DNA of 33,725 bases. It comes from a virus. Shown here piece after piece: positions 7,047 to 13,638 of this stretch; the first letter of the stretch is position 1, and every line of letters begins with the position of its first letter. The notes under the pieces are model-generated. The model was not told where the DNA came from, made no database searches, and was given only the letters and a program-made list of their open reading frames with translations. The position numbers and the translations under genes were made by a program. The stretch lies in IMG/VR virus record IMGVR_UViG_3300009703_002891, positions 1 to 33,725 of that record. One strand, given 5' to 3'.

Positions 7047-7348
7047 AGGGACGCCCCGATCTGGCACCACAAGCGATCCCCCGGGTTCTTCACTCGAAGG
7101 TCCGAGAACGGCCCTCCAAACTGGCGCAGGCTCCCGTCGAACTCGACCTCGACCACCTTCTCACCAGGCGGCAACATCGCAGGCAGCAGCCCATAGCGCC
7201 AGGGGCCGACCCGATGCGCAGCCATGCGCATAGCGACCTTGTCGGTATCTGCGTCGGTGTCGGTGTCGGTGTCCGTGAGGGCGACCGTCGCGTCGACGGC
7301 CGCCTCGACAAGGTCGGTCAAAAGGGTCTTGATCTCGTGGGGTTTCAT
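7043..7348 (-). CDS. Hypothetical protein with Thr-Asp repeat
   Basis: This 101-residue protein starts at the ATG at 7346-7348, close behind CCTGAGGAGGA. Residues 28-39 are a Thr-Asp repeat (TDTDTDTDADTD) encoded by 6-base units, separating an N-terminal helix from a C-terminal beta-rich part (VVEVEFDGSLRQFGG). The protein is otherwise unrecognised. The repeat could vary in copy number between relatives and act as a flexible acidic linker. Confidence 0.65.
   Translation of the reverse strand: MKPHEIKTLLTDLVEAAVDATVALTDTDTDTDADTDKVAMRMAAHRVGPWRYGLLPAMLPPGEKVVEVEFDGSLRQFGGPFSDLRVKNPGDRLWCQIGASL
7241..7276. repeat. Hexanucleotide tandem repeat (GTCGGT)
   Basis: There are six adjacent 6-base units; four are exact GTCGGT (7241-7246, 7253-7270) and two are variants. 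They lie in frame inside the gene at 7043-7348 and encode alternating Thr-Asp. Because the unit is a multiple of three, copy-number change would keep the frame. Confidence 0.8.
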
Positions 7349-7368
7349 GGGTTCCTCCTCAGGAATCG

Positions 7369-7647
7369 CTATCGTTGTGTGTGGTGCCTGCGTTCGCCTC
7401 GCCAGAATCCCCGCGGGTATTCGCAGGTCCCGACGTCCTCGCCGATCGGCCAGTCGAGCAGGAACCAGAGGCCGAGGGCTACCCGGATCTCGGCCAGGCA
7501 TCGGCGCGACCCGAAACGGCGGCGCAGGAAGGCGGCCGGGTCCATCCGCAGAAGTTCGTCGATCGTGGTGATCCGCATGTTCGTGAGCTCGTTGTGAGCC
7601 CGAACGGACAAATCGAGGACGTCGATCGGGGTCGTGGCGTCGGTCAC
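7369..7647 (-). CDS. RNA polymerase alpha-subunit C-terminal-domain-like protein
   Basis: From the GTG at 7645-7647 (GTGA overlap with the upstream stop) the product has 92 residues. Residues about 6-60 follow the alpha-CTD pattern: a PIDVLDLSVRAHNELT segment matching the LxLSVRxxNxLK helix, then ITTIDELL, then FGSRRCLAEI matching the G+KSLxEI helix. The Arg and Asn that in E. coli alpha (R265, N268) contact DNA are present. One extra residue lies before the final helix. Such a standalone domain could bind UP-element-like DNA or compete with host alpha for activators. A non-transcriptional helix-hairpin-helix DNA-binding role is the alternative. The domain resemblance is seen; its function is inferred. 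Confidence 0.65.
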   Translation of the reverse strand: MTDATTPIDVLDLSVRAHNELTNMRITTIDELLRMDPAAFLRRRFGSRRCLAEIRVALGLWFLLDWPIGEDVGTCEYPRGFWRGERRHHTQR

Positions 7648-7859
7648 ATCGACCCCGCAACGAGGGCGAGCACGCCCCCGAGGTCGGTCCACAGGATCGC
7701 CGGCAAGGGCCGGCGGCGAGGGACCGAAGGCACCGACACGAGGGTTCGGCGCTCGTGTTCGGCCAGGATGCGGCGCAGGTCGGCGGCCGCGCGCTTTGCC
7801 TCGGCCGGGGTCAGGTCAGGGATAGCGGCCAGGCCTGCGCGGTAGTCGTCGAGGTTCAC
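7644..7859 (-). CDS. Small hypothetical protein
   Basis: This 71-residue protein starts at the GTG at 7857-7859, overlapping the upstream stop as GTGA, and its own stop overlaps the next start the same way. The N-terminal half is a helical Ala-rich segment (TPAEAKRAAADLRRILAEHERR). The C-terminus is mildly hydrophobic (ILWTDLGGVLALVAGSM). It is not recognised. Confidence 0.55.
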   Translation of the reverse strand: MNLDDYRAGLAAIPDLTPAEAKRAAADLRRILAEHERRTLVSVPSVPRRRPLPAILWTDLGGVLALVAGSM

Positions 7860-8602
7860 GAGTCCATCCTGCGGATCGTCGGGAGGTCGAGCACGGCCCC
7901 CTCGGGGTTCGGGATCGCTTCGATCGCGGCCCGCGCGCTCCCCTGCAGGCGCCTGGCTGCGTGCAGCTGGACGACCCGGGGTTTCGCGCTCCGGTAGGCC
8001 CCTCGAAACGAGTGGCGCACCGTGGTGATCGGGTCCCGGTTGCCTCGCCAGTTGGCCGCGTCAAGCCAGGCCTGAGGGCCCCCGACCGCTTCGAGGGCCT
8101 GCAGGGCCGCCTCACGACGAGCAGGGGGCCCCGACAGGCGCGAGCCGATCAACTGGCGCAGGGCCGGGACGAGGCCGCCCCGGCGGCCCTCGGGGTCCTC
8201 CTCGACCCCCTCGGGAACCAGGGCGGCCCATTGCTCGGGGTTGCCGTGCAGGATCGTCACGGCGAGATCGTCGACGACCCGTTTCACGTCGCCCCATGCC
8301 TCGTCGGCGTCATCGACCAGGGGGTCGACCCGGCCAGGGACGCGCGCCAGGATGAGACCCGGTTGCGGGTAGCGGCTGCAGACCTTCGGATCGCGCAGGT
8401 ACGATCCCAGGGCCGAGGCCAGGCCCTCGTCCGACACGTCCTCGGTCAGACCGAGCCAGAGGTTCGCGACCCGCTGTTTCGCCAGGCGGCGCACGTCGGG
8501 CGAGTGGGCGTCGAGGGATTTCGGGGCGCCTTTGAAGGCGTCCATGAGGCCGGCCGCTTCGAGGCCGGCGAGGAATGCCAGGATTCCGGTTTTCGTGGTC
8601 AT
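7856..8602 (-). CDS. Possible replicative helicase loader-like protein
   Basis: This 248-residue protein begins with an ATG that overlaps the upstream stop (ATGA). Its middle has a segment of the form PQPGLILARV followed about 14 residues later by EAWGDVKRVV, and near residue 195 a WRGNRDPITTVRHSFRGAYRS block. This arrangement resembles helicase-loading or replisome proteins of phages, which couple an initiator to the host helicase. The gene lies two positions after the probable initiator. No Walker motif is present, so it would be an ATPase-independent loader. The resemblance is weak and the family name is inferred. Confidence 0.4.
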   Translation of the reverse strand: MTTKTGILAFLAGLEAAGLMDAFKGAPKSLDAHSPDVRRLAKQRVANLWLGLTEDVSDEGLASALGSYLRDPKVCSRYPQPGLILARVPGRVDPLVDDADEAWGDVKRVVDDLAVTILHGNPEQWAALVPEGVEEDPEGRRGGLVPALRQLIGSRLSGPPARREAALQALEAVGGPQAWLDAANWRGNRDPITTVRHSFRGAYRSAKPRVVQLHAARRLQGSARAAIEAIPNPEGAVLDLPTIRRMDS

Positions 8603-9354
8603 GTGGACACCTCGAAGGGGCCGCCCTCAAGCCACCATCCGGCGGCCATGGCGGCGCGGTCGGCGGCGGCTTTGCCGTGGTCGCCGGTTTCGGGGCCTTT
8701 CTCACGGGTCCACTCAGCCTGCCCGGCGTAGGCGTACCAACAATGCCACCCATCATCGTCGACCCCGTAAACGTCGCGTCCACCCTCCATACGCAGGTGA
8801 GGAAAGGAATTGGTCCCATTGTCGTCTACCCATGGAGCCATCGCCCCCAACACCGGCAACCCCCTCGCCACCCGCAACGCCGCCCACCGCAGCGCGGCGG
8901 GCTTGTCGCGGGCCCAGGCGATGTCAGCGGGCGGTCGGACTGCCGCAGCGATCGCGCTATGCCCCACCTGAGGGTGACTATCGGCGCATCGATGCTGCCA
9001 ACCATCGCACCAGCGCCACGTGCCGTCAGAGCCCGCAAGCGATCCGCACGCGGGGCAACTTGGATGGACCGTGCACGGTGAATCGCCCTCCTCGATGGTG
9101 CAGGCGCACCGCTCACCCTCAGCCGCCCACCGCACGATGCGGTCGCGGACCGGCGCCCACGCCAGGTTGATCGTGACCAGCTTCGGGATCGACACCCGAT
9201 AGCCGCTGGTTCCGTCAACAAACCGGAAAACCCCTGGTCCCTCGCGAGGGCACTCCAACCACAGGATCATAGGGCGCCCGTCGACGTTGACAGGGCCGAC
9301 CCATCCGGCCAGGATGCCCGGCAGATCGCCGGCTTGAATCGTCTTGATCGTCAT
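8599..9354 (-). CDS. Hypothetical protein with Cys/His cluster
   Basis: This 251-residue protein starts at the ATG at 9352-9354, seven bases after AGGAGG that overlaps the upstream stop. Residues about 83-125 hold a Cys/His cluster (Cys-Ala-Cys, CTVHPSCPACG, WCDGWQHRC), consistent with one or two zinc sites. The C-terminal part is Trp-rich (GWHCWYAYAGQAEW, AAGWWLEGG). The role is unknown; its place between initiator and loader candidates suggests a DNA replication or modification task. Confidence 0.6.
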   Translation of the reverse strand: MTIKTIQAGDLPGILAGWVGPVNVDGRPMILWLECPREGPGVFRFVDGTSGYRVSIPKLVTINLAWAPVRDRIVRWAAEGERCACTIEEGDSPCTVHPSCPACGSLAGSDGTWRWCDGWQHRCADSHPQVGHSAIAAAVRPPADIAWARDKPAALRWAALRVARGLPVLGAMAPWVDDNGTNSFPHLRMEGGRDVYGVDDDGWHCWYAYAGQAEWTREKGPETGDHGKAAADRAAMAAGWWLEGGPFEVST

Positions 9355-9366
9355 CGTGTGTCCTCC

Positions 9367-10785
9367 TCAGAACTTGACGTCGAACCACTCCGCAGGATCG
9401 CGGATCGGCGGTTTCCATCCCGGCGGGGGTCCGCCGTTCGGGGGTGTCATCGGGGCCGGCCAGTCGGCCGAGGGCTTCCCTGCCTCGGCCCACTGCAGGG
9501 CAACCCGAACTCGGTCTTCCCACCGCGTCGAGGCGGCCAGGGTCGACACGGATTGAGACCGATCGACGCCCTCGGGCCAGCCGACGGCCCGCACATCACG
9601 GGCGAATAGCGGGTGCGGGCATGTGTGCGCCGCCTCGGCGACCTGGCGCGCGTCCTGCGACCACTCGGCCAGGTCGGGCCACTCGAGGGCGCGCAGTAGG
9701 CTGCAGACGGCCCGCGCCGTGGTGCGAGGCACGACGTCGGGAAGGGTGCGGCCCTTGCCCTCGATGTGGCGCCAGGGGCGGCCGGTCACTCGGGCGGTGA
9801 ACTCGCCGACGGCCGAGGCGAGGTCGGCGCGGTCGATTCGTTTCGGCCAGGTTCCCCAGCTGGAAGGGGCGCGGGGGCGCTTTGGGCGGATGGTGGGGGC
9901 GACCTGCTCGCCAGGATCGCCAGGCGACGACGTCGGGCGCGGCGTTTGGCTGCCCCTGACCGCTTTCGCCTGGCCATCTACCGGCCCCGTCGGGCCTGGT
10001 CGGCTGCGGCGCGGCGGCGACGGTGGAGCTCCACCCGAGCTCTGGTTGCCCTCGGACGCATCGCCAGGGCTTCGAGCAGTCGGGCCTCGGCCTGCGCTGA
10101 ATCGTGGGCGCGCTGATTCTCGGCTGCGGTTCGGGGGGGCGTCGTGTCGATCGGGAGGGCTTTGTTCATCGGTCGGGCCTCGGGGGTGAACGGCGGGGGC
10201 TTCCCCCGGCGGTGTGTGTGTGTCTGGTGACTGGTGACTGGTGTCTGGTGTAAGGAAACGCGCGCGATCGGGACCCTGGCGGGACCCTGGCGGGACCCTG
10301 GCGGGACCCTGGCGGGACCCCCGACCTACATCCAACGCCGCAGATCGCGCAGTACGCGGGACCCTGGCGGGACCCTGGCGGGACCCTGGCGGGAACCTGG
10401 CGGGACCCTGATCGAAGGGGTCGCGCCACACATCCGACTTGACGAGGTTCCTGGCGACTTTCGCGCCGAGACCCGAGACCGCAACCAGCATTCGGCGACC
10501 CGGGGGCCTGGCCGACAACGCCGCGGCCTGCATCTTGACCGGCGCCGAGTCAGGCACCCAATAGGCCCGGCCCGCGGCCGAGGCGCGCATCGAGTAGCGG
10601 AGCCATGACAGGGCGGCGCCGAGGGGCCACGGCCGAGGCAGGGCCCCCCACATGGCCTGCAGCCACTCGTCCTCGACGCGTTCAAATCCCATCGACAGCG
10701 ATCCAGGGAACCACCCGCCCCGAGTTGCACCCCGGGACGGGTGGGCGGCCCACATCGTAGGGGCCGATTCGAGTAGCCGGTGCAA
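9367..10785 (-). CDS. Probable replication initiator carrying iterons
   Basis: This 472-residue open frame is used in full from a TTG at 10783-10785; later in-frame ATGs (10755, or before GFERVEDEW) are possible starts, as no ribosome-binding site is clear. Residues 32-125 look like a winged-helix replication domain (EDEWLQAMWGALP, then GLGAKVARNLVKSDVWRDPF). Residues about 125-200 are a low-complexity GSRQGPARVPP repeat region encoded by 11-base direct repeats. After a disordered Pro/Ser/Arg-rich stretch comes a folded C-terminal domain (residues about 310-470). An origin inside the initiator gene is the lambda O arrangement. The winged-helix call is by eye. Confidence 0.55.
   Translation of the reverse strand: MHRLLESAPTMWAAHPSRGATRGGWFPGSLSMGFERVEDEWLQAMWGALPRPWPLGAALSWLRYSMRASAAGRAYWVPDSAPVKMQAAALSARPPGRRMLVAVSGLGAKVARNLVKSDVWRDPFDQGPARFPPGSRQGPARVPRTARSAALDVGRGSRQGPARVPPGSRQGPDRARFLTPDTSHQSPDTHTPPGEAPAVHPRGPTDEQSPPDRHDAPPNRSRESARPRFSAGRGPTARSPGDASEGNQSSGGAPPSPPRRSRPGPTGPVDGQAKAVRGSQTPRPTSSPGDPGEQVAPTIRPKRPRAPSSWGTWPKRIDRADLASAVGEFTARVTGRPWRHIEGKGRTLPDVVPRTTARAVCSLLRALEWPDLAEWSQDARQVAEAAHTCPHPLFARDVRAVGWPEGVDRSQSVSTLAASTRWEDRVRVALQWAEAGKPSADWPAPMTPPNGGPPPGWKPPIRDPAEWFDVKF
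10211..10250. repeat. GT run plus four 7-bp direct repeats
   Basis: A short (GT)n tract (10211-10222) is followed by four adjacent heptamers of the form (T/A)CTGGTG at 10223-10229, 10230-10236, 10237-10243 and 10244-10250. They lie 19 bases from the 11-bp repeat array and within the initiator gene. They may be part of the same replication origin. Confidence 0.75.
10270..10320. repeat. Iteron-like array 1 (11-bp units)
   Basis: There are four perfect adjacent copies of GGGACCCTGGC (from 10270, 10281, 10292, 10303) and a partial fifth from 10314. The 11-base unit is not a multiple of three, so selection on the DNA itself, rather than on the protein, is suggested. An 11-bp period puts each unit on nearly the same face of the helix. 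Confidence 0.9.
10358..10411. repeat. Iteron-like array 2 (11-bp units)
   Basis: Three perfect copies of GGGACCCTGGC start at 10358, 10369 and 10380, a fourth (10391) has one mismatch, and a fifth (10402) diverges at its end. The spacing from array 1 is 37 bases. A GATC lies at 10266-10269, another at 10343-10346 and another at 10410-10413, flanking and between the arrays. Confidence 0.9.
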
Positions 10786-10801
10786 CGGCTTGAAGTCTCA
10801 T

Positions 10802-10828
10802 CGTGTACGACGCGGCCCCGGCTGTCAA
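10802..10828 (-). promoter_or_regulatory. Possible promoter of the initiator gene
   Basis: Reading leftward, TTGACA at 10823-10828 overlaps the end of the methyltransferase gene. It is followed by GTCGTACACGATGAG, which resembles the -10 region of the capsid promoter (GTCGTATGGCTGAG). The -10 match (TACACG at 15-base spacing or CACGAT at 17) is weak. The short gap before the initiator gene makes a promoter plausible. Confidence 0.35.
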
Positions 10829-11736
10829 CCGGTGCGCCTCGTCGTGTGAACCAGGATCTCGCCCACTGGCGCCCGCTTCGATGTGTCCGAGTTCACCGTC
10901 CCGGGCCGCTCGATGCGTGTCACGTGGAACGGTTCGACCGACCACATCGCGACCGCCTCAGGGCAACCCGAGTTCGACACGATGACGTGCACCCCTCGGG
11001 CGGCCAGGTCGAGGGCGATCGACCTCAGGCGCAAGTGGTCGTCGAAGCCGAACCCCTCGGGGGTGTAGCCGTCGAAGTCGCCGAGGTATGGCGGGTCGAA
11101 GTACACGAGGTCGCCGGCTTCTACCTTGTTGAACAAGGTCGACCGGGACGAGGCGAATAGCCCCAGCTGCGCGCGCGCGGTTGCCTGCTCGACAACGGGA
11201 ACCCCGTCGAGGGCGACACTGCAGGCGCGAATCAAGTCGGCGTCGACTTTGACCTCGAGCGGCGCACCGTTGGCCGACTTCCCGGCGGCGACGTTCGGCG
11301 CGCCGGCCTGGTTGACCCTCCACAGGCCATTAAACCCGAGTTGCTGGTGCGCGATGAGGGCGGCTGCGACCCTCGGCGAGGGGTGCGTAGCAGCGTCGGC
11401 CAGGAACGCGCGCAACGACTCGAAGAGGCCGGCGACGACCTCGTCGCGTTTCATCGTCGCGGCCAGCTTCAGGGGCCAAAGGTCGCGCAGCTGCCGAATC
11501 ACCTCCTCGGGGTCGTCCCGAATGCCCCGATAGGCCTGTACGACCGCCGGGGCCGCATCGGCGAGGACCGCGCCCCCTTCGAGGCGCCCCTGCGCGGCCA
11601 GGTCGAAGAACATCGCGCCCCCGCCGACGAACGGGTCGAAGTACCGCCCGAACTCAGCAGGGACGACTCGACGGAGCTCGGGGAGTAGGGCGCGCTTGCC
11701 CCCGACCCACTTCCACAAGGGAGCGGGGGCGGTCAT
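10825..11736 (-). CDS. DNA adenine N6-methyltransferase (Dam/D12 class)
   Basis: This 303-residue enzyme would transfer a methyl group from S-adenosylmethionine to adenine. The D12-class marks are clear: WVGGKRALLPEL at 10-21, the SAM-binding FDPFVGGGAMFFDL at 33-46, FNGLWRVN at 135-142, and the catalytic DPPY at 214-217. The length is normal for the family. There is no paired restriction gene, so it is a solitary methylase; likely roles are evading host restriction or marking the origin. The recognition site cannot be read from sequence; GATC is typical of Dam relatives. The ATG overlaps the stop of a 17-codon upstream frame as ATGA. Confidence 0.92.
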   Translation of the reverse strand: MTAPAPLWKWVGGKRALLPELRRVVPAEFGRYFDPFVGGGAMFFDLAAQGRLEGGAVLADAAPAVVQAYRGIRDDPEEVIRQLRDLWPLKLAATMKRDEVVAGLFESLRAFLADAATHPSPRVAAALIAHQQLGFNGLWRVNQAGAPNVAAGKSANGAPLEVKVDADLIRACSVALDGVPVVEQATARAQLGLFASSRSTLFNKVEAGDLVYFDPPYLGDFDGYTPEGFGFDDHLRLRSIALDLAARGVHVIVSNSGCPEAVAMWSVEPFHVTRIERPGTVNSDTSKRAPVGEILVHTTRRTG

Positions 11737-11786
11737 CGGCCGACCGGCGACGTCAGGATGCCCGAGGGCGGATTGCGGGTGTTCAT
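11733..11786 (-). CDS. Possible 17-residue leader peptide of the methylase gene
   Basis: This short frame (MNTRNPPSGILTSPVGR) starts at the ATG at 11784-11786, six bases after GGAGA, and its stop overlaps the methyltransferase start as ATGA. The methylase start itself has no strong ribosome-binding site, so reading the leader could deliver ribosomes to it. The frame is short enough to arise by chance. Confidence 0.4.
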   Translation of the reverse strand: MNTRNPPSGILTSPVGR

Positions 11787-11801
11787 CGTGTTCTCCGAAG
11801 A

Positions 11802-11818
11802 GGGGGCGAGGCGCCCCC
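11802..11818 (-). terminator. 7-bp hairpin after the J-domain gene
   Basis: GGGGGCG and CGCCCCC pair around a 3-base loop, 8 bases after the stop codon of the J-domain gene at 11827. On the minus strand the downstream side is TCTTCGGAG, with no run of T. It could act as a partial terminator or mRNA-processing structure. Confidence 0.35.
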
Positions 11819-11826
11819 GGGTTGAA

Positions 11827-12858
11827 TCAGGCCGCCGACGACTCGCCGCGCAACCCCGAGGCCATGCCCTCGAAGAGACGCAGCTGATCACCGCCGAGAA
11901 ACCCGAACTCGGCCAGGCGTTCGGGGGTGTCTTCCCGGCGCAGGGCTTCGACGACGACCTCGGCCACCTCGGGCGAGGTCACGCCGAACGCGGCCACCTC
12001 GGCCGCGAATGCTTCGACGTCGTGGGCGACCACGCGCAGGCGCAGGTCGACGACCTCGAAGTGATTCAACTCGTGGAAGATCATGCGCCGCCGTTCGTCG
12101 TGGGTCGCGGCCATCCACCACGACAGGGCGATGTCCAGCGTTCCATACGGCGGCGCGCCCCCGGCGCCGTTCATCCGAGCTCGGTCGCGGTCGGACACAC
12201 GGCGCGAGTGGCCGATCGCTACCCGCCCCTTCGACTTCCACGGATCCCTACGCCACGTCCACCCGATGCCCTCGGGGTGATCGTGCAACCAGGCGGCCAG
12301 GCGGGGGAAGTGGTCGCGGTAGTCCCGAACGACCTCGTCGAGGATCGACCACACATCGAGGGATTCCAGGCCCTTGACCTCGCGCAGGGCCTCACCGGCG
12401 AGGAACCGAGGCAGGCCGACGACCGACACGCCCTCGGATCGCTGCAGGGCGTCTTCCCCCTCGGCGGCCATGGCGTCGGCCAGGGAATCGCGCAGCAGGA
12501 TAACCGCGCAGGGTTCGACGGGCGACACGAACGGGCGCCGATCGTCTGACTTCAACCAGGCCTCGTGCTTCCCCCCGTCGGCTTCGAGGTACGCCCGATA
12601 TTCCCCACACGAGGACGGGTTGTAGAGGGTCCCGTATGCCTCCATCACGGAGCGAAAGCGCCGCTCTTTGCGGTCGCGTTCCTCGACGGTGCTGGCCGTC
12701 TCGGGGTGCGAGTCGGCGACACACTCGCGCCAGGCGCGGCGCACCTTGTCGGCGTCGGGGTAGTCGAACTTCAACGACGACTGATCGACGCCGATTTTGA
12801 GCCCGAGCACGCCGTAGAACGACGGCGCCTGAAGATATTGGGGTTTGTTCTTAGCCAT
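11827..12858 (-). CDS. J-domain / HExxH metallopeptidase fusion protein
   Basis: This 343-residue protein combines two recognisable parts. Residues 13-91 match a DnaJ J-domain: FYGVLGL opening, helix II (VRRAWRECVADSHPE) with HPE at 51-53 in place of the usual HPD, then FRSVMEAYGTLYNP and EYRAYL. Residues about 240-300 hold HELNH (262-266), a zincin HExxH, with His279 (AHDVEAF) as third ligand, resembling the putative phage metallopeptidase family. J-domains stimulate DnaK ATPase; the HPE change may weaken that. The protein could target a chaperone client or host factor for cleavage. The 8-base overlap with the RuvC-like gene indicates coupled expression. Domains are seen by eye; function is inferred. 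Confidence 0.7.
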   Translation of the reverse strand: MAKNKPQYLQAPSFYGVLGLKIGVDQSSLKFDYPDADKVRRAWRECVADSHPETASTVEERDRKERRFRSVMEAYGTLYNPSSCGEYRAYLEADGGKHEAWLKSDDRRPFVSPVEPCAVILLRDSLADAMAAEGEDALQRSEGVSVVGLPRFLAGEALREVKGLESLDVWSILDEVVRDYRDHFPRLAAWLHDHPEGIGWTWRRDPWKSKGRVAIGHSRRVSDRDRARMNGAGGAPPYGTLDIALSWWMAATHDERRRMIFHELNHFEVVDLRLRVVAHDVEAFAAEVAAFGVTSPEVAEVVVEALRREDTPERLAEFGFLGGDQLRLFEGMASGLRGESSAA

Positions 12859-13351
12859 TCACGGCCCTCCGGTTGTAGAAAAGGCGCCCATACAGGGCGA
12901 GGCAGGCCGCGTCGACGATCCCCTCGTGGGGGACTCGGCAGCGGGCCGGGATGAGTGGTAGCCGGGGCAGGGTCGCCTCGACGTGCGCCAGGGCGTCGGC
13001 CTTTGTTTGGCCGCCCTGCAGGGGCAGGCCGAGGCCGCGGCGCCATTCGTTCGGCGTGACCTCGAGGACGTCGAAGCCGGCGCACCGCAACACGGCGCGA
13101 ACCTCGCCGAATGACCGATGCATCCCGGCGACGGCCTTCGCCGACCTGGCGCCGCCGGGGCGCTCGATGAACGCGACGACGCCAGGGGAACCTGCAGGGG
13201 TCGATCGCCACCATCCGGCGACGAGGTCGCGCAGTCGTTCGGGGTGTTCGTGGTAGCCGTCGGGGCCGTCGGCCCTGGCCGCGAACATCCCGACGAACGG
13301 GTCGAGGCCCACGATCCCCCCGGCCGCGCCGGTGTCAACCCCGAGGATCAC
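12851..13351 (-). CDS. RuvC-like Holliday junction endonuclease
   Basis: This 166-residue protein starts at the GTG at 13349-13351, overlapping the repressor stop as GTGA, with VILGVDTGAAGGI holding the first catalytic Asp. FIERPG supplies a Glu, GFDVLEVTPNEWRRGLGL matches the conserved VTPxxW segment, and HEGIVDAACLALYG near the C-terminus gives the last Asp. This is the RNase H-fold RuvC-like family common in phages, which cleaves branched DNA before packaging and recombination. The length is typical. A longer frame upstream is open but lacks family similarity, so I prefer the GTG start. The partner for recombination is probably the RecT-like protein encoded rightward. Confidence 0.82.
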   Translation of the reverse strand: MILGVDTGAAGGIVGLDPFVGMFAARADGPDGYHEHPERLRDLVAGWWRSTPAGSPGVVAFIERPGGARSAKAVAGMHRSFGEVRAVLRCAGFDVLEVTPNEWRRGLGLPLQGGQTKADALAHVEATLPRLPLIPARCRVPHEGIVDAACLALYGRLFYNRRAVNG

Positions 13352-13560
13352 GTCGAGGCCTCGGCCGCCGGGGGCACGAGTTCGGCGGTCTCGACTCCGC
13401 AGTGTGCAGCGATGACCGGCAACCAGGACGCCCGACACGAGCTCGTCCCGGCTTCGATGCGGTGCAGCTGTTGACGAGTGATCCCCAGGACGCGCGCCAG
13501 GGCGACGACTGAGACTTCCGCGGTTCGGCGCGCGCGCCGTATTCGTTGGCCGGTGTGCAT
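13348..13560 (-). CDS. Xre/Cro-type helix-turn-helix repressor
   Basis: This 70-residue protein is essentially one DNA-binding domain: RIRRARRTAEVSVVALARVL, then GITRQQLHRIEAG, the Xre-family recognition helix pattern, at residues 6-41. It lacks any dimerisation or cleavage domain, so it is nearer to a Cro-like or minimal repressor than to a full CI. It sits first in the leftward unit, divergent from the rightward operon, and its predicted transcription start coincides with the ATG at 13558-13560. The likely target is the palindrome at 13591-13614. It is the main candidate for the regulator of the early switch. Confidence 0.8.
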   Translation of the reverse strand: MHTGQRIRRARRTAEVSVVALARVLGITRQQLHRIEAGTSSCRASWLPVIAAHCGVETAELVPPAAEAST

Positions 13561-13566
13561 GGCCTG

Positions 13567-13595
13567 ACGGTAGCGAGGGGGCGCCGATCCGTCAA
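13567..13595 (-). promoter_or_regulatory. Leftward promoter of the repressor gene
   Basis: Reading leftward, TTGACG (13590-13595), 17 bases, then TACCGT (13567-13572). The transcription start expected about 7 bases beyond falls on the A of the repressor ATG, giving a leaderless message like lambda cI from PRM. The -35 box is nearly consensus; the -10 box is weak. Confidence 0.55.
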
Positions 13596-13614
13596 GTCGG
13601 GCGGGACACTTGAC
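13591..13614. promoter_or_regulatory. Palindromic operator candidate in the switch region
   Basis: GTCAAGT (13591-13597) and ACTTGAC (13608-13614) are exact inverted 7-mers separated by 10 bases. They overlap the -35 boxes of both divergent promoters, so a repressor dimer bound here would block both. A similar half-site, GTCAAAT, follows at 13650-13656, at the rightward start codon. The most likely ligand is the adjacent Xre-type protein. Confidence 0.5.
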
Positions 13615-13638
13615 ACGCGGCGCGCGTCGCGTTCTATT
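13610..13638 (+). promoter_or_regulatory. Rightward promoter of the RecT operon
   Basis: A perfect TTGACA (13610-13615), a 17-base spacer and TCTATT (13633-13638, four of six consensus positions) precede the first rightward gene. The predicted start lies about 10 bases before the ATG at 13655, next to the GGAGG ribosome-binding site at 13646-13650. This is the strongest promoter match in the window. Confidence 0.7.

Noticed and set aside
6392-7597. Plus-strand open frame of about 400 codons opposite small leftward genes
   Set aside because: The composition is Arg/Pro/Gly-rich, while the leftward genes have ribosome-binding sites and 4-base overlaps that this frame lacks.
10270-10411. CRISPR array
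   Set aside because: The repeat units are 11 bases in direct contact without spacers of CRISPR length, and no cas genes are present.
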